A program made the translations under genes and the position numbers. Below the pieces are notes generated by a model, which saw only the letters and a list, made by a program, of their open reading frames with translations, did not search any database and was not told where the DNA came from. This document shows positions 23,284 to 36,559 of a stretch of 64,000 nucleotides of DNA, in pieces. Location: positions 39,480,527 through 39,544,526 of the forward strand of contig CM049308.1 in NCBI GenBank assembly GCA_026874595.1, given 5' to 3'. The stretch's first letter is position 1, and each line of letters begins with the position of its first letter. Source of the DNA: Sipunculus nudus. Its lineage: Eukaryota; Annelida; Sipuncula; Golfingiida; Sipunculidae.

Positions 23284-26264
23284 CTGCCATAAAGGCTCAA
23301 TAAACAAAACATTTTCTAACATTAAAATTTGTTTACCCTAAATTTATATCTTTTAACTGAATGCTGCATAACTGTAAATAAATACATCTGTCATCAATAT
23401 GTGTAATTCACCAGGTACCTAAGAAAAATACTGAAATACAATTATACATTTCACCTTTATGCTTTAATATAACTTAAAAGTAAATAACCAAATTATTTAA
23501 ATATGATAAAAATAGTGAAAAATTAAATTAATTAAACACTAATTTTCTTAGAATGATGTTAATGCCTGTGGAACACAAATAATTGCATAGAAATGAATTT
23601 AAGCCGTTCTTCGATGTGGTTTGTGTGTTGATATCAACTTTGTTTACAACTTATGTCAAGTTGTGATGAGCTGACCTCTCCCACTAGTCCCAGTAGTAGC
23701 AGCTAGCAGTACGACTCACTTGTCAAGTTGCAATCCTCACTTCAAATGAAAACTGTTGCTCCACGACAGCCTGGAGTGATTCTGTTCATCAACGACCTAC
23801 AAAATGGTTAAATTTGTCACATAAGACAGTCTCCAGTTCCCTATAATCTGACAAATCCTCTGTCTTTGAGTATACGATGGACATTTCTGCATCACCATCC
23901 TTTCCCGGTCTTCGTGTGAATTAGTTCCGCCTATCCATAACAGAGGCGCTGATCATCTGGTGTCATTCGGAACTCCTCGTCCGAAGATGAGGCGAGGTGT
24001 TCCGAGTGATCAGGTGTGACGCTAGCGCACCCTGGCGAGCATTCCAATTATTATTTTCGTAATTATATTTTCGCCTGTGTATTTTCGATCATCATTGCCT
24101 GTTTTGTTAAACATTGCACTTTTGAAATGATCTTTCTGGAACCAGATATGAGTGTTGGATTATTTTTCCCGCTTTTATATATTATATTGCCACCGTTGGA
24201 ATGTGTTTGTGACTGAAAACTGAAGAAGACTATTGTGATACTCTAAAATTCTAATCAATAAAATCAACATATTTTTTTTTTCATTTAAGCGTTTATTGGC
24301 TGAGTAATAAAGTGTCGTGGAAACGGGGGAATCATATTATATTATGTGTCATTTCCCTATTTTTATTTTATTTCTGAAACATTACATTTCATATAGTGGT
24401 CTAAATATGTCAGGAAATTTGCGGCACCGTCAAGTTGTAACATATTTTTGATAACAACTTGTATATTTGACCTGTTGCAGGTAGAGCCTATATTTAAGGA
24501 CAAAATTACATTCATTAATTAGTTAAAAGTGAGGGGACATAACATGGTGTGTCCCCTTTGTCTCCCGCCAAATTGCGCCATATTTTAGCACAGTTTACTG
24601 TTCCATATAATCAAAGCGTCAGTTTGGCTTGATTCTGCAGCTCTTGAAGAAATATGTATATTATATGTAATCATAAATGCGATTATTAATATTAAACCGC
24701 CTCAGGGGCAAAATGTCTTTCTAGACTGGGGGGGGGGGGGTCTACTGACGGAAGTATATATGAGTGGACATGGCATTTATCGGCCGGAAGGCGGTTGTGA
24801 GATGGGTGTCCCCCTCCCTCAGTCTGGAAAAATAATTAATTCACATTAAATATTTCAGCAATTTTGAAGCAATTTTAGTATAAAATGATAGGGAATACTT
24901 TTGCAAAAGCATATAAAATCGTTTGCCTTAAATATTTTTCGGGCAGCACACGTCCCCTATGACACCCCCCCCCCCCCCCCCCCACAACCAAATCCGCCGC
25001 TTGTTATTTCAAAACTTAAAGTTCTGGTTTGAATTCTCAAAATCTGGATATGTGAAATGATAATTTTGTTCCACAACGTTGGGTGAAATTGTCAAATTAT
25101 CAGTTAATTTGGAAAATCGATTCTGAAAGATTACCATGCGTAAACACTGAGGGTATTGTGACATATTTTTATAAATAAATCATATTTTACTGCTTGAAAC
25201 TAGAGCCTATACCTTTATGGTAAATAACATTCTTTATTTGGCAAAATGGGTGGGGGGGGGGGGACAGGTAATATGGTATGTCAACACTTGTTGGGTATAT
25301 GTCTCCCGTTTTCCACCAAATTGCGCTGATGTACTGTCTCATGAAAATGTTACCACTATAAACTATACCAGCCGTGCATCAAAGCATTGGCTTTACTCAA
25401 AGAATGTAGATAACAACTTTATTGAAGGTAAAGAGAAAACACAGTGGGTGATTGACTGATTGTGATTAAACTGTATACCCTTTGTAATTCACCCAAGCAT
25501 ATCTTAATCGTGTATTCGACATTAACAACTATGAAACTCTGCTAGTTCTTCATCACATGTTTCACATAATTTTAATGCGCTTTTTTAATCTAATACTTAT
25601 GAAAGAAATTCTGTTCACCTTTGTTCTCAATGTTCTATGAAAAAGAAAGCGTTTCGTATGAAATTGTGCCATGTACCTCATTTTAAAGGTTATTGTTCCC
25701 GCAGTGACCTCGCCGATATGAGAATAAATAATTTGTAATGTACACATCATTTTGAGTGATTTTGCGTGATTTATGAATTCCGTGGAGGCAACGTATACGT
25801 AATAGATTTTACATTCCAGAGTTTTTATCTGTATCTTTTATACTGTAAGACATCAGAATAACCTTTACAACCCCTCTTAACTATAAATGGGGCTGCCCCT
25901 ATGGTAATGTAGGCTGCCCTGGTACCGGGTAAAAAAACACTTGTTCGAAGATCTCTAGCGCCTGAATGACACCGTGACAGGCGTCGGTCCAGCGGCTCAC
26001 GTCTAAGACGGCACTCAGCCACTATATGACGTGCTAAATGGCTATACTTTAATCGACATCAGGGGAATTTTTTTTGATAGAATCCGCCGCGATCATAAAA
26101 CTCTTTGACTATAAAAAATATCATGGATAAAATCAATGATATGGTAAATTATTGTAACATCAGCCAACCATATAATAGCGGGTGTCAGTCCAGTTAACTG
26201 CCTGAACTTTAATTACCTAGAACAGCTGAGCAGGGCCAAGAGCTGACAACAATGGTCTGGGCCT
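23284..26264. other. Intergenic, no gene recognised
   Basis: AT-rich with several poly-G/poly-C tracts (near 24730, 24963, 25250). A ~165-bp degenerate direct duplication lies at ~24440-24600 and ~25155-25340, sharing TAGAGCCTATA and CCAAATTGCGC. One copy of a dispersed repeat is at 25578-25765. Confidence 0.6.
25578..25765 (+). repeat. Dispersed repeat, copy 1
   Basis: Shares ~170 bp with 43545-43740, including ACCTCATTTTAAAGGTTATT and AATGTACACATCATTTTG. Both copies lie on the same strand. Family unknown; size would suit a SINE or MITE. Confidence 0.7.
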
Positions 26265-26272
26265 TTGTATAG

Positions 26273-27843
26273 TAGGGCCCTGCGCGGGCTGAAAAACTGA
26301 ACCCGCACCCGCCCCACATCATGCCCTCTCAGCCCGCAGCCCGCCCCGCAATCAAAGAAATAAATTCAGCCCGCCCCGCCCCGCACTTACTATGATTCTT
26401 TCAGCCCGCACCCGCCCCGCGAAATTTTCTCTCAGCCCGCACCCGCCCCGCATTTTTTTAAGTTTCCGGCCCGCAGTCCAGCCCGCAAAATGATTAAAAA
26501 TAGTTTTCGGATCCAAAGGTTTACATATCAAGATATTTTACAGCACATATATAAGACACGCTTATTATCAATATATAAATTAATAAATATGAAATGTTTG
26601 TTGATTGGAATAAAAAATAATTTGAATACGTTTTTGCAATAATTCAAACCATAATTCATGAAATATTTTTTAAAGACAGGTTTGATTGGTTAGATGGATT
26701 TAATTTATACATAATAATTTAACACACTTTAATATGTTTTCATATTTTACAAGGGAAATAAACAAACCTTTGGTTTTTTGTGTCTGTTTCTACTTAAATA
26801 TATAAAAAAGTAAAGAATAAAATTACACTTCTTCAAAGTACTTGTACCCAAAGTGACCCTGTAGAATAGTATTGGCTAATCACAAGCCATCAAACTAACG
26901 AGATGTGTTGCTGGTTAAATTTTTTTCAGTCACAATCTGCTAATAAACTGAAACTGAGACTTATCAGGTCAATGGAGTAAAAGGGTAATCTGACCCATGT
27001 GGCTTTAGGTTCAGGCTGTTCACTGAGATCTAGACATGGCCAGAGCCTTGTTTCTTATAGCAATCATCAACACATTATGCTGTGACCAAACAGGGATTTG
27101 ACCAGCCAGTGGTCAATGTCATTTACAATTAGGCAGCACATGGAGTTACAATTAGATAAGGAGTCAACCTTATAGGCTTTGTGCAGTTCCAGGTCAATTG
27201 AGTCACCTACAGAGCCAGCTGTAGCCATACCCTGTCTATTACAAGATCAAAGGTAATCAAGCCCTTGCTTTACTCCCAGCCATTTTATGTAATATGTGAA
27301 ACCTGACACAAGTACAGGGTTACAGTCAATATACAACATCAGGCCAGGTAACTTTATACTAAGTTATGACCAGCTCCCATTGCAAAGACAATTGTTTAAA
27401 GTCTAGATTTCAGATTAAGGATGCATCATATATTTTGTATAACAAATTGATGTTATACCTTGAAAAAACACATGTGTATAGAGTTGTTTCAACTGTCAGT
27501 CAGTGTAAGCTTACGGTTAACAGGAATAAATTAATTTTTTGAAAACATTTGTGTCTATCGGTACATGGAAAACAGTTTATACAAAAAAAAAAATTTCATC
27601 AAATGATATTTTATTTTTAAGTATAATTTTTTATTCATGTTTTACTGAACTGCCAGATCATCAACCCGCAGCCCGCCCCGCCCCGCACAGACATTATTTC
27701 GGCCCGGCCCGCCCCGCACTTTCTTAGATGTAGCCCGCCCCGCAAAGATTCCTATGCGGGGGCCCGCGGCGGACCGCGGGCTGCGGGCCCCCGCGGGCTG
27801 CGGGTCAACCCCCCCCCCCCCCCCCCCCCCGCGCAGGGTCCTA
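26273..27843. mobile_element. Complete non-autonomous hAT-like transposon with C-rich subterminal arrays
   Basis: The ends are inverted repeats starting TAGGGCCCTGCGCGGG (left) and TAGGACCCTGCGCGGG (right, minus strand). The flanking 8 bp are TTGTATAG (26265-26272) and ATGTATAG (27844-27851), a 7/8 match. Both ends carry arrays of CCCGC(A)CCCGCCCCGC, and the right end adds a C homopolymer and GC-rich hairpins. Subterminal motif arrays are typical hAT transposase binding regions. 1571 bp with no transposase frame. Confidence 0.82.
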
Positions 27844-27851
27844 ATGTATAG

Positions 27852-28335
27852 ATAGTAAGTCTCAATACAAGACCTGCCGATGAGGTGCCAACCGTCCACT
27901 GATAATTAGGATTCAGCCAGAAATTAAGTATATATTTTGTCTGCATATTCTCAGTCTATTTTAAGCTTGTCTTTTTTTTTAGCTTGTTCTCACATTAATA
28001 AACATATACATTTTCAAAATATTTAACAACTAGTCCATCAGACTTTAATTATCTGAAACAAAAAATTATCTTTGAAAATGTGTTACAGATCAGATCTGAA
28101 TGTTATTCAATTACCAGGTGTTACACTTCCATCATTTATGTTTATTAATAATTTTAGTATCAATTTTGACTCCTAAATGTATATCAGTATAAAAACTTAA
28201 AATCTTAATTTAATGTGGATTAAAGTGCCTAAATGTATAACTATATGTCCTAAAAGTAAAGTCTCTAGGATAACATTTTGTTATACTGTAGAAGCAATAA
28301 CGTTAACTTGCTCTGTAATAGACTTTACTAAGCGT

Positions 28336-28418
<83 letters not shown>

Positions 28419-30101
28419 AATGCTTAAACTGTTGCAACCTTTACCAAAAGGGATAGTGGAAATAAGCGTTCCCAAGTGAAGCAACCTTTGTCTCCATTCT
28501 CGGGGAAATGGAAATAATTATACATAAGGCCTGCTTTTATTGTGCGGAAAACCTTAATTATATAATTATAATACAAAAATCTTACAGCTAGACCTGTTGA
28601 CGTGCAACCTTCGAAATTAGCTATCGGAATTACTGGAATTCCATAATTTCTTTTCATTATTTTTATTTAAAATGTCATTGAACCTTAAATTTGTAAAATG
28701 TAAATTGCTATTTTGTGAAATTACTTGAATTTTCAGAAGAGGACCAGTCTAATCGGAAATATGGTACGGACTAAAATCTGGATGTCGGCAGTCGGATGCC
28801 AAAATAGATGCCACCCCGGATGCCAAGTCGGACGTCATTTTCGGATAAGTCAGATGCCATACTTTATAACAACAAATGTAAGAATAAAAACATATGTTTA
28901 TATTTTCAGTGTAATTTGTGTATGTTTACACTTAGATTAAAACTTATGCGAGCAGTTCACTGTTCTATATTTACAGTAAAGGCATGTTACACAAATGCCC
29001 TACCCCTGGTATTACCGGGGAACACCCTATGACATCATGGCTACCAGGGGAGATTCCCTTGGTATTAAAGCCACCAGATGCAGATCTCTGGGGTTGACCA
29101 ATGACCACAGAGCTTGCGATGCAGGGATGGAAAGAATGATACATGAGCGATGTACCAGCCCAGCCCTAGCTGTCTCTTATGCCCGGGACACTGGTGGATG
29201 TACGGTGTCTGTCCCACCGGGCTCTGAGCCTCTGAGATTATAGGGACCAGGGAATACCTGGACAGCCACATTCTGGTTAGTATAGATATATAATTGTTAT
29301 GTAATATCTGTCAGGGCATGATTCTTGTGTACCGGTAATCATGTTGTTTCTTTCGTAATAAATTCCTGTGGCCACGAATTGACTTTTATCTACCTAAGTC
29401 CATATTGTCTGTTGTATACATGAAGGAGTATTTGTAAATTCAGTCACGCTACCCCAACTAATTAATTACATAAACCCCATCCCTGTAATACTGTTTAATC
29501 AGATTTAGGGGTGGGGTCCATTTTTGTTTCAGGTAATGTTACGACTCGAGTAATCATTATTATATTGAGGTACACTGTCTATACCTACAACAAATATATT
29601 TAAACTGTAGATAATTGAAATTTCACTCATATTTGATAAATCTTTAAAATAATTATTTATTTTTACTACAGCTCACTGCATACAATGCAGTTCAAATGTA
29701 CATGTATTTATAAACAATATTACACAGATGTATTAACTGAAAGATTTCTCGTTAATACTTTCTTTATTTCTTTTAACATAAAAGCAGATGAAAGTTACAG
29801 AATCGTTCGAGTATAAATGATTAATACGAATTAACGGAGCGTAGATTTCATGCAGCATATAATAATGAGGAAGAGGGGAATGTTTAATTTCCTGAGATTT
29901 AAATATATATAATTTTTATTTGTTATATGTCTCACGTATTATTCCAAAGAATAAACATCATTTGCTTTTATTGTAAATATTGAACAGAAAATAGCTGCAC
30001 ATAAATTACACTTCAACACATCTTATGTTTCCTCTGTTTGCCAGTGTTGCATCAGGCAACTTGGCATCCGAGTTGGCATCCGACATCCGCGTTTTAGTAT
30101 G
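27852..30101. other. Intergenic, no gene recognised
   Basis: AT-rich apart from a GC-richer block at ~28975-29270 for which no frame or family could be supported. Contains the (AT)n tract. Inverted GGATGTCGG/GGATGCC motif clusters lie near 28780-28830 and 30045-30092, perhaps the ends of an old element. Confidence 0.5.
28339..28415. repeat. (AT)n microsatellite
   Basis: About 38 uninterrupted AT units. Open frames reading YIYIYI across it are artefacts. Confidence 0.97.
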
Positions 30102-30110
30102 TAAATATGT

Positions 30111-30819
30111 GGGAGGGTATAATTCGCTGATCAGCGCGCTGATCAGCGGTCTGCAGTATAAAACGCTGATCAGCGCGCTGATCAGCAACCTTTCAATTAA
30201 AGCCTTAATTTCAGGCCAATTAGCCCCCATAAAGCAACCTTCGACTATTTTGTGATTAAATATGATTAAAAGCACCTAATCTATCAGTATTACGTATTGT
30301 CAAACATATGCATATATTTTATTGTGTTAATTATTATACATGTATAACCTACCTACCAGTGACTATTTCGCTGATCAGCAACGCTGATCATCGACCTTTC
30401 AATCCAAGCATTAATTTCAGGAAAATTAGCCCAAATATAACAATCTCCGACTATTATGTGATTAAGTGTGATCTGTAGACACATGCTCTATAAGTATTTC
30501 GTATTTACAAACACACGAATACATTTTTAATGTATTACTTATTATGCATGAAACCTTTCTACCACCTACTATTACGCTGATCAGCAAACTGCGCAATCGC
30601 TTGACGCTGATAAAGTGCTCATCGGCAACGATTTACGTATTTCTTGACTAAGATACCTGTCATAGTAATTCTCTATAATGGAAACATAGAGGACTCTCAG
30701 TTGTTTTACTTATTTCCTGTGAAAACGGAATGATTGCCAATACATCGTACCACATACAATTTACAAATATCCGTTCCCCACCGACCACTCGGAGATATTA
30801 GCTGACAGTAGGGGGCGCT
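30111..30819 (+). repeat. Left terminal inverted repeat of the foldback element
   Basis: Contains GCTGATCAGC clusters near 30124-30183, 30369-30385 and 30572, each followed by related sequence (AACCTTTCAAT, then TTAATTTCAGG). The arm is thus itself made of tandem modules. Confidence 0.88.
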
Positions 30820-32291
30820 TCAGTAATTTGTTGATAGGTGTTCACCGGCCAGGTGATAGAAAAAGCTGAGATATATACTTAATTAGTTTGAATATATTTA
30901 AAAATTTGAATTTATTTACAATATCATGCACTTATATTTAAGTGAAAATGCCACTAATGAACCCACAGCAATATATTGTCGACTGTGGATTTTTTTTTGC
31001 AATCGCTAATATTGTTTAATATTGTTTCAATTAATAAATTTGAAAGTAGGCCTATAAGAACAGGTAAAACAACATGTATTTTTATCAGACAAAAGTGAGA
31101 GCGCATTTTACTTAATTGTTAAGATGAAGACATATTTAATCTGTTTCCAATAAGAAACCGTAATAGGATTTACAATTAAATGAAAGGGTCTTTCTAAGAA
31201 AAACTATAGGTTTCAACAGGTACAGCATCTGAAAAATAACACCTTAATATTTATTTTATAGAGTCTACCATAGCAGAGCAGGCTGTTACATGAAAAGTTG
31301 TAGTTTTGGATAATTTAATGCATAAGTGTATTATCAATTTCAACACCGTTTCAGACTTAAAGCAATGGTTAGAAATTATATTTATGAAAGATTGAGCTGG
31401 AGACTAGTATTTTCATGCGAATTTCACGGTCCCACATAATTAATTGAGAAAATAAGAAGGGTACACTTGTGCAATGTACTTTATAATAAAAAAATATATT
31501 TTAACCTTGGAAATTGCGTATTTTTAATTGTATGTGTTACGTTTATATCCAGAAACAAAATACAACTGCAAACCACAGAAGGTATAATGCAATAAATAGA
31601 AGGAAAATATAGCAATCTTTCTCGGTCAATAAAACTGTTGGTGATAAAAATATTTTCTAAAATGTCATATAATAAGTCATTTTTTTCTTCTTAAATAAAT
31701 GAATATTTTCAATATATAACGGTGTTGAAGAAGGATAACAGTGTTGAATTAATATAAATGAAATCATTGGCAAAATTATAACTTAAAGCATGCAGACTTC
31801 TTTTATAATAAATATTTTAAAAGTTCAATTTTTAAAAGTACATATCACATTGATCCCTATAAAATCGATGAAATTCTGAATAACAGTGCCAGTTTGTAGA
31901 ATTTAGATGTTACATCTATCCTTTTTTTTTTTTTTTGTTTCAACATCGTTCATCAACATTCAGTTCCGTTTAAAGTTAAAAATAACAGTGATGATTTACA
32001 ATGGTTTTGAAAACAAGATATGATATTCATTAAAAAAGATTAATTACTCCTACAACCTTTCTAGTACTCAGTAAATTCATGTGTTGATAGTGTGAGCTGT
32101 AACCCAAAACAATGAAAAGCATTCCTACCAATCATTTTAGAGTAATATATAAGTAACGGTGTTAGAGCAATAAATATACGGACATTTTTACACAATTATG
32201 GAAACTTCCTGTTGTAAATGAAAAAAATACATACCGATAATGATGGTTTTATGGAGTCATTTTGTGACGTTATTTCAACTTTTATATATGT

Positions 32292-32292
32292 T

Positions 32293-32354
<62 letters not shown>
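32292..32354. repeat. (AT)n(GT)n microsatellite inside the foldback element
   Basis: AT units followed by about 20 GT units. Confidence 0.95.
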
Positions 32355-32355
<1 letters not shown>

Positions 32356-33107
32356 TACAAACAGGAGTAAGTCTATCAACATCGTGTCATGGCGATTAAA
32401 TCGTCTATATAACGACGTTGAAAAAAAGGTTCTGGCGACCCACATTTTAAACGCAAAAGAGTGGGAAAATAAGAGAGATGTAAAGAAATTTGTTGAAGTT
32501 TTTAAGGAACGATTATATTAAACATGAAGAGTGAAAAAATCCTCGGGCTATATACGTACCATTCTTAATAAAATATAAGAGGATATCAGTCTTTTATTAT
32601 GGCAAGGGACAGGTAATTTTTAATGACCTTTTTAACCATAAAGTATAAATTTTGAGCATATAAGGTATTAATTCGCTAAATAAATAAGCGCAAATTAAGC
32701 AGAAAATATGGTACTGAAATTAAATCCCGAAAGCAAAATGACAGATTATATATATATATAATTTAAAATTATATATATAATATATGGAGTTGGCATTGGT
32801 AATCAAGTATGCCATTTGTTGCTTAAAACTTAATTTTGAATTAATTATAATCGTCTTTCTCCTTTTCATAGTTTCAATTTGTATTGGCATTTCACAGAAT
32901 GCTTTTTTGTAAGTCATGCGTGTGCTTTTTTTATACTGCAATATATTTTCTGTGATACTTTAAATAAATCTTCGCTCATTCTATTTGAGACACTGATGAG
33001 TGGCTTGTGAAATGGTCTGTCAGTTTTCATTTGTGCGAAAAAAATTTACTATTCTTTTGTGGAAAACTAAATAAATGCACTGGCTCTTGGGGAAAGAAGT
33101 ATAGTGC

Positions 33108-33819
33108 AGCGCCCCCTACTGTCAGCAATATCTCCGAGTGGTCGGTGGGGAACGGATATTTGTAAATTGTATATGGTACGATGTATTGGCAATCATTCCG
33201 TTTTCACAGGAAATAAGTAAAACAACTGAGAGTCCTCTATGTCACCATTATAGAGAATTACTATGACAGGTATCTTAGTCAAGAAATACGTAAATCGTTG
33301 CCGATGAGCACTTTATCATCGTCAAGCGATTGTGCAGTTTGCTGATCAGCGAAATAATAGGTGGTAGCAAGGTTTCATGCATAATAAGTAATACATTAAA
33401 AATGTATTCATGTGTTTGTAAATACGAAATACTTATAGAGCATGTGTCTTCAGATCACACTTAATCACATAAGAGTCGGAGATTGTTATATTGGGGCTAA
33501 TTTTCCTTAAATTAATGCTTGGATTGAAAGGTCGACGATCAGCGCTGCTGATCAGCGAAATAGTCACTGGCAGGTAGGTTGCGTTTCATGTATAATAATT
33601 AACACAATAAAAATAGATGCATATGTTTGATAATACGAAATATTGATAGATTAGGTGCTTTTAATCATATTTAATCACAAACTAGTCGAATGTTGCTTTA
33701 TGGGGTCTAATATGCCTGAAATTAATGCTTTAAATGAAAGGTCGCTGATCAGCGCGCTGATCAGCGTTTTATACTGCAGACCGCTGATCAGCGCGCTGAT
33801 CAGCGAATTATACCCTCCC
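33108..33819 (-). repeat. Right terminal inverted repeat of the foldback element
   Basis: Reverse complement of the left arm with scattered substitutions, showing that the arms have diverged since any last homogenisation. The outermost ~75 bp appear the best conserved part. Confidence 0.88.
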
Positions 33820-33828
33820 TAAATATGT

Positions 33829-34969
33829 GGACATAATGTCAATGGCCTTGACCTCAGGTGTAAACAATTTGAACTGGCGCGGCGGAAAGCAAGAGAGGAT
33901 TTTAGTTAGGGGAATGATATAATACACTTTTTCTTCAACTCTACAGAAACATATTGAAGAAAAGCAATTGTCATTTCCGTTTCCCATTTCATGGGACTGA
34001 ACTTTAATGAAGTATTAATTATATTAGTATAAACACTGCGGAGCCTGCCGGTGAAACATAAACAGAGACACGCCTGGGCATGCCGTGTTGTTGCTAGACA
34101 GTGACAGATCCGCCAGGGACAGGTGGGTGCAACCGGAGTAGTCATGTTACATTAGTAACAGTGCGATTTGTATATAAATATAAAAAAATTGAAGTGCTGC
34201 AAGACAGTTAATGGAACGATTATAGAAATTGCCCCCCCCCCAACAGGTAGGACGGCCATGTATTAATTATTATTTTATACTATTAATATTTAAAAAAAAA
34301 TACAACTATTTCTACAAGCTAATTTTTTCGACTATGCTCTGTTCCAACACCCCTGTCCACCTAATTTTTTGTGATTTTTTTTTCTCAAATATATTTTGTC
34401 AAGCACATTAGCTTTTATTACAGGAGCTAGGTAATGAGGAGATTTATGATTATACATATAAGTAAGAAATAAATATAGTTACTTTGCAATGCCAGGACGA
34501 TGTTGACCTGTCTAGAAAGGGCTGCATATACTGTGGGGTAATTTCAAATGGCTCCATCTGTTTCAAAACAAAAGTGACACTTACCAATACTATTGTGAGG
34601 TCATCTCAATGACTCATCAAATGTAATGAATGCAGTTAAAGATTGTCAGCTGGGTCGTCACTAATATGGGGCAATACTGTACCTCTGTTCAGTCATATTA
34701 CTTTCTGATTTGATCATATGGAATCCATATATGTTGAGAATATTATTTTTGCTCTTAGATAATTATCACAATTATCATTAAGCTTCAGTTAATTTATAAA
34801 AAATTATCGCAAAAAACAGGTGGACAGAGATAGTGGACTTGAGTATAGTAAAGTCAATACATGGATCTTCAATTAATGATTCATCTCCGCTTGACAGACA
34901 TTACAGTTCATGGGACAACTGTAAATTTATTGAAGACACCTGTCTATTGCAACTATTTTGTAATAAATA
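33829..34969. other. Intergenic, no gene recognised
   Basis: Only AT-rich unique-looking sequence and a poly-C tract near 34233. No frame with family resemblance. Confidence 0.5.
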
Positions 34970-36559
34970 GGTAGAGGCAGTGTTTGTGACTTAGCATTGG
35001 ATGGTACAGGCCAGACGGGCCTGTATTGTCCTAAAGTTGCAGGCCCAGTTCAAGTGTTACAGGCCCAACATTTATTTTGGTAAAGAATTTTTATATGATC
35101 TCAATATAAACAAAAAATGTGTATAAATCAGGGTGCATACTATATAGAGTATATATACTATATTTAAAAGTCACATTGTGATAGGTTACAAACATAGAAG
35201 ATCTTATAATGTACAAAAGGTTTCCTGCATTGTGATAAGTTACATTGGATCTGATCACAAAGGTTTCATGAGAAATATATAACATCAAGTCCTATAACAG
35301 CAAATGATTTATATTGATTTATTTATACTATGGCAAAGGACAAAAGAGCTGTCCACATTTAATTTGACCAGGGTAATCAGTATTTTTAACTGATCATGAC
35401 AAAATTTCAGCATGACATGATTGAACTTCTTGAATGCAAAGGCTTAAGGAAAAACATCTTAAATTATTTTCTTTTCCAACGAATACGACAGCTGTTTTAC
35501 TGTATGGATGATAAACTTAAGATATATTGATAAAAAGCTATAGCTCAGGAAACATACTGGGAGAAAATGAATAATTAGCCAAGCACGTAATGAACTAGTT
35601 AAGTTTGCCTGGGGAAAAGGGCTGTACTTAAATGTCATTTATTACAGTGTAAAATTCATGGCCTGGTAAATGACCGATGATCATGTAAAGAGTCCCGCAA
35701 TGGTTGACACTAATACCATGACTTGTATGGAACCACCTGACTGGATGGAAAGACATTGACTCCAGGATCGAATTAATTTTTTAAATTGATTAGCAAATAG
35801 TAAAAATTGATGAACAAAATAAAATTTCAATAGTCTGTTCATGAATTTTTAGTCCTTTTGACTACTATAGTACATAATTTGTTCCATTCCCTTGTGTCCA
35901 CCTGTTTTTTATTACGATATTTTTAGTTACATTTCGTGGGAAAAGTGGTGTTGTAGGGTGGAGCATTAAAAGGCCAAACTTTCAGCAAGGTGGATAAACA
36001 GTTCATACTGACCTAAAATACAATAAAGACCTAATGGAATAAAGACTAAATTGCAAGTCTATTCCTTGTTGTGAGGATGAAATGATAACGTAATGCATCT
36101 GCAGTATGTACAGTTATTATTAAAAATATGCAGAGATGCAGTTATTAATACGTGGGCCACTTTGGATACCTAAAAGACACACGAGTTCACTTTGCATGGA
36201 ATACACTGAATACTATATTTCTGTCGCATTTCTTTTATAAATTTTTGCATTTTCAACAAAAATGTATATAATTTTTTTTATATTTATGCTGTGAACGACA
36301 GTTGGAAAAATCATTTATTAATAATATGACTTTAACAACATGGTGTGCGACAGCGTGCATGATTAAACCCTATACAATGCGTCACTCAATCTGCTTAATA
36401 GAAATATGACAAGTTCATTTGATAGGTTAATTGTATGGGCTGTTTTTTTTTTAATATTTTTATAAAATAACTGATAACTTTCCTAATATAATTCGAAACA
36501 TAAACACGTTTTTTTTTTTTTTGCTGGCAAGTGGGCGGGACTTTTTCATGGGAACATAT

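Larger units (their letters stand above)
30111..33819. mobile_element. Foldback / MULE-like element with ~710-bp inverted repeats and 9-bp target duplication
   Basis: An exact 9-bp duplication TAAATATGT flanks the element (30102-30110 and 33820-33828). The ends begin GGGAGGGTATAATTCGC and are inverted copies of each other over ~710 bp (30111-30819 and 33108-33819), closing inside at TAGGGGGCGCT. The outer ~70 bp hold four copies of the palindrome CGCTGATCAGCG in two tandem pairs separated by GTCTGCAGTATAAAA. Further inside, ~205-bp direct subrepeats each start at a GCTGATCAGC cluster. A 9-bp duplication with long inverted repeats fits Mutator-like or foldback elements. The 2.3-kb middle is AT-rich and encodes no transposase. 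Confidence 0.88.

Noticed and set aside
22671-23292. Plus-strand frames over the DIRS fragment
   Set aside because: Antisense shadows of a GC-rich coding remnant on the minus strand.
28213-28484. Frames with YIYIYI runs, also at 32240 and 45727
   Set aside because: Translation of (AT)n and (AT)n(GT)n microsatellites.
30111-33819. Long palindromic termini considered as an integrated parvovirus-like genome
   Set aside because: No replication or capsid reading frames inside, and the 9-bp target duplication fits a DNA transposon.
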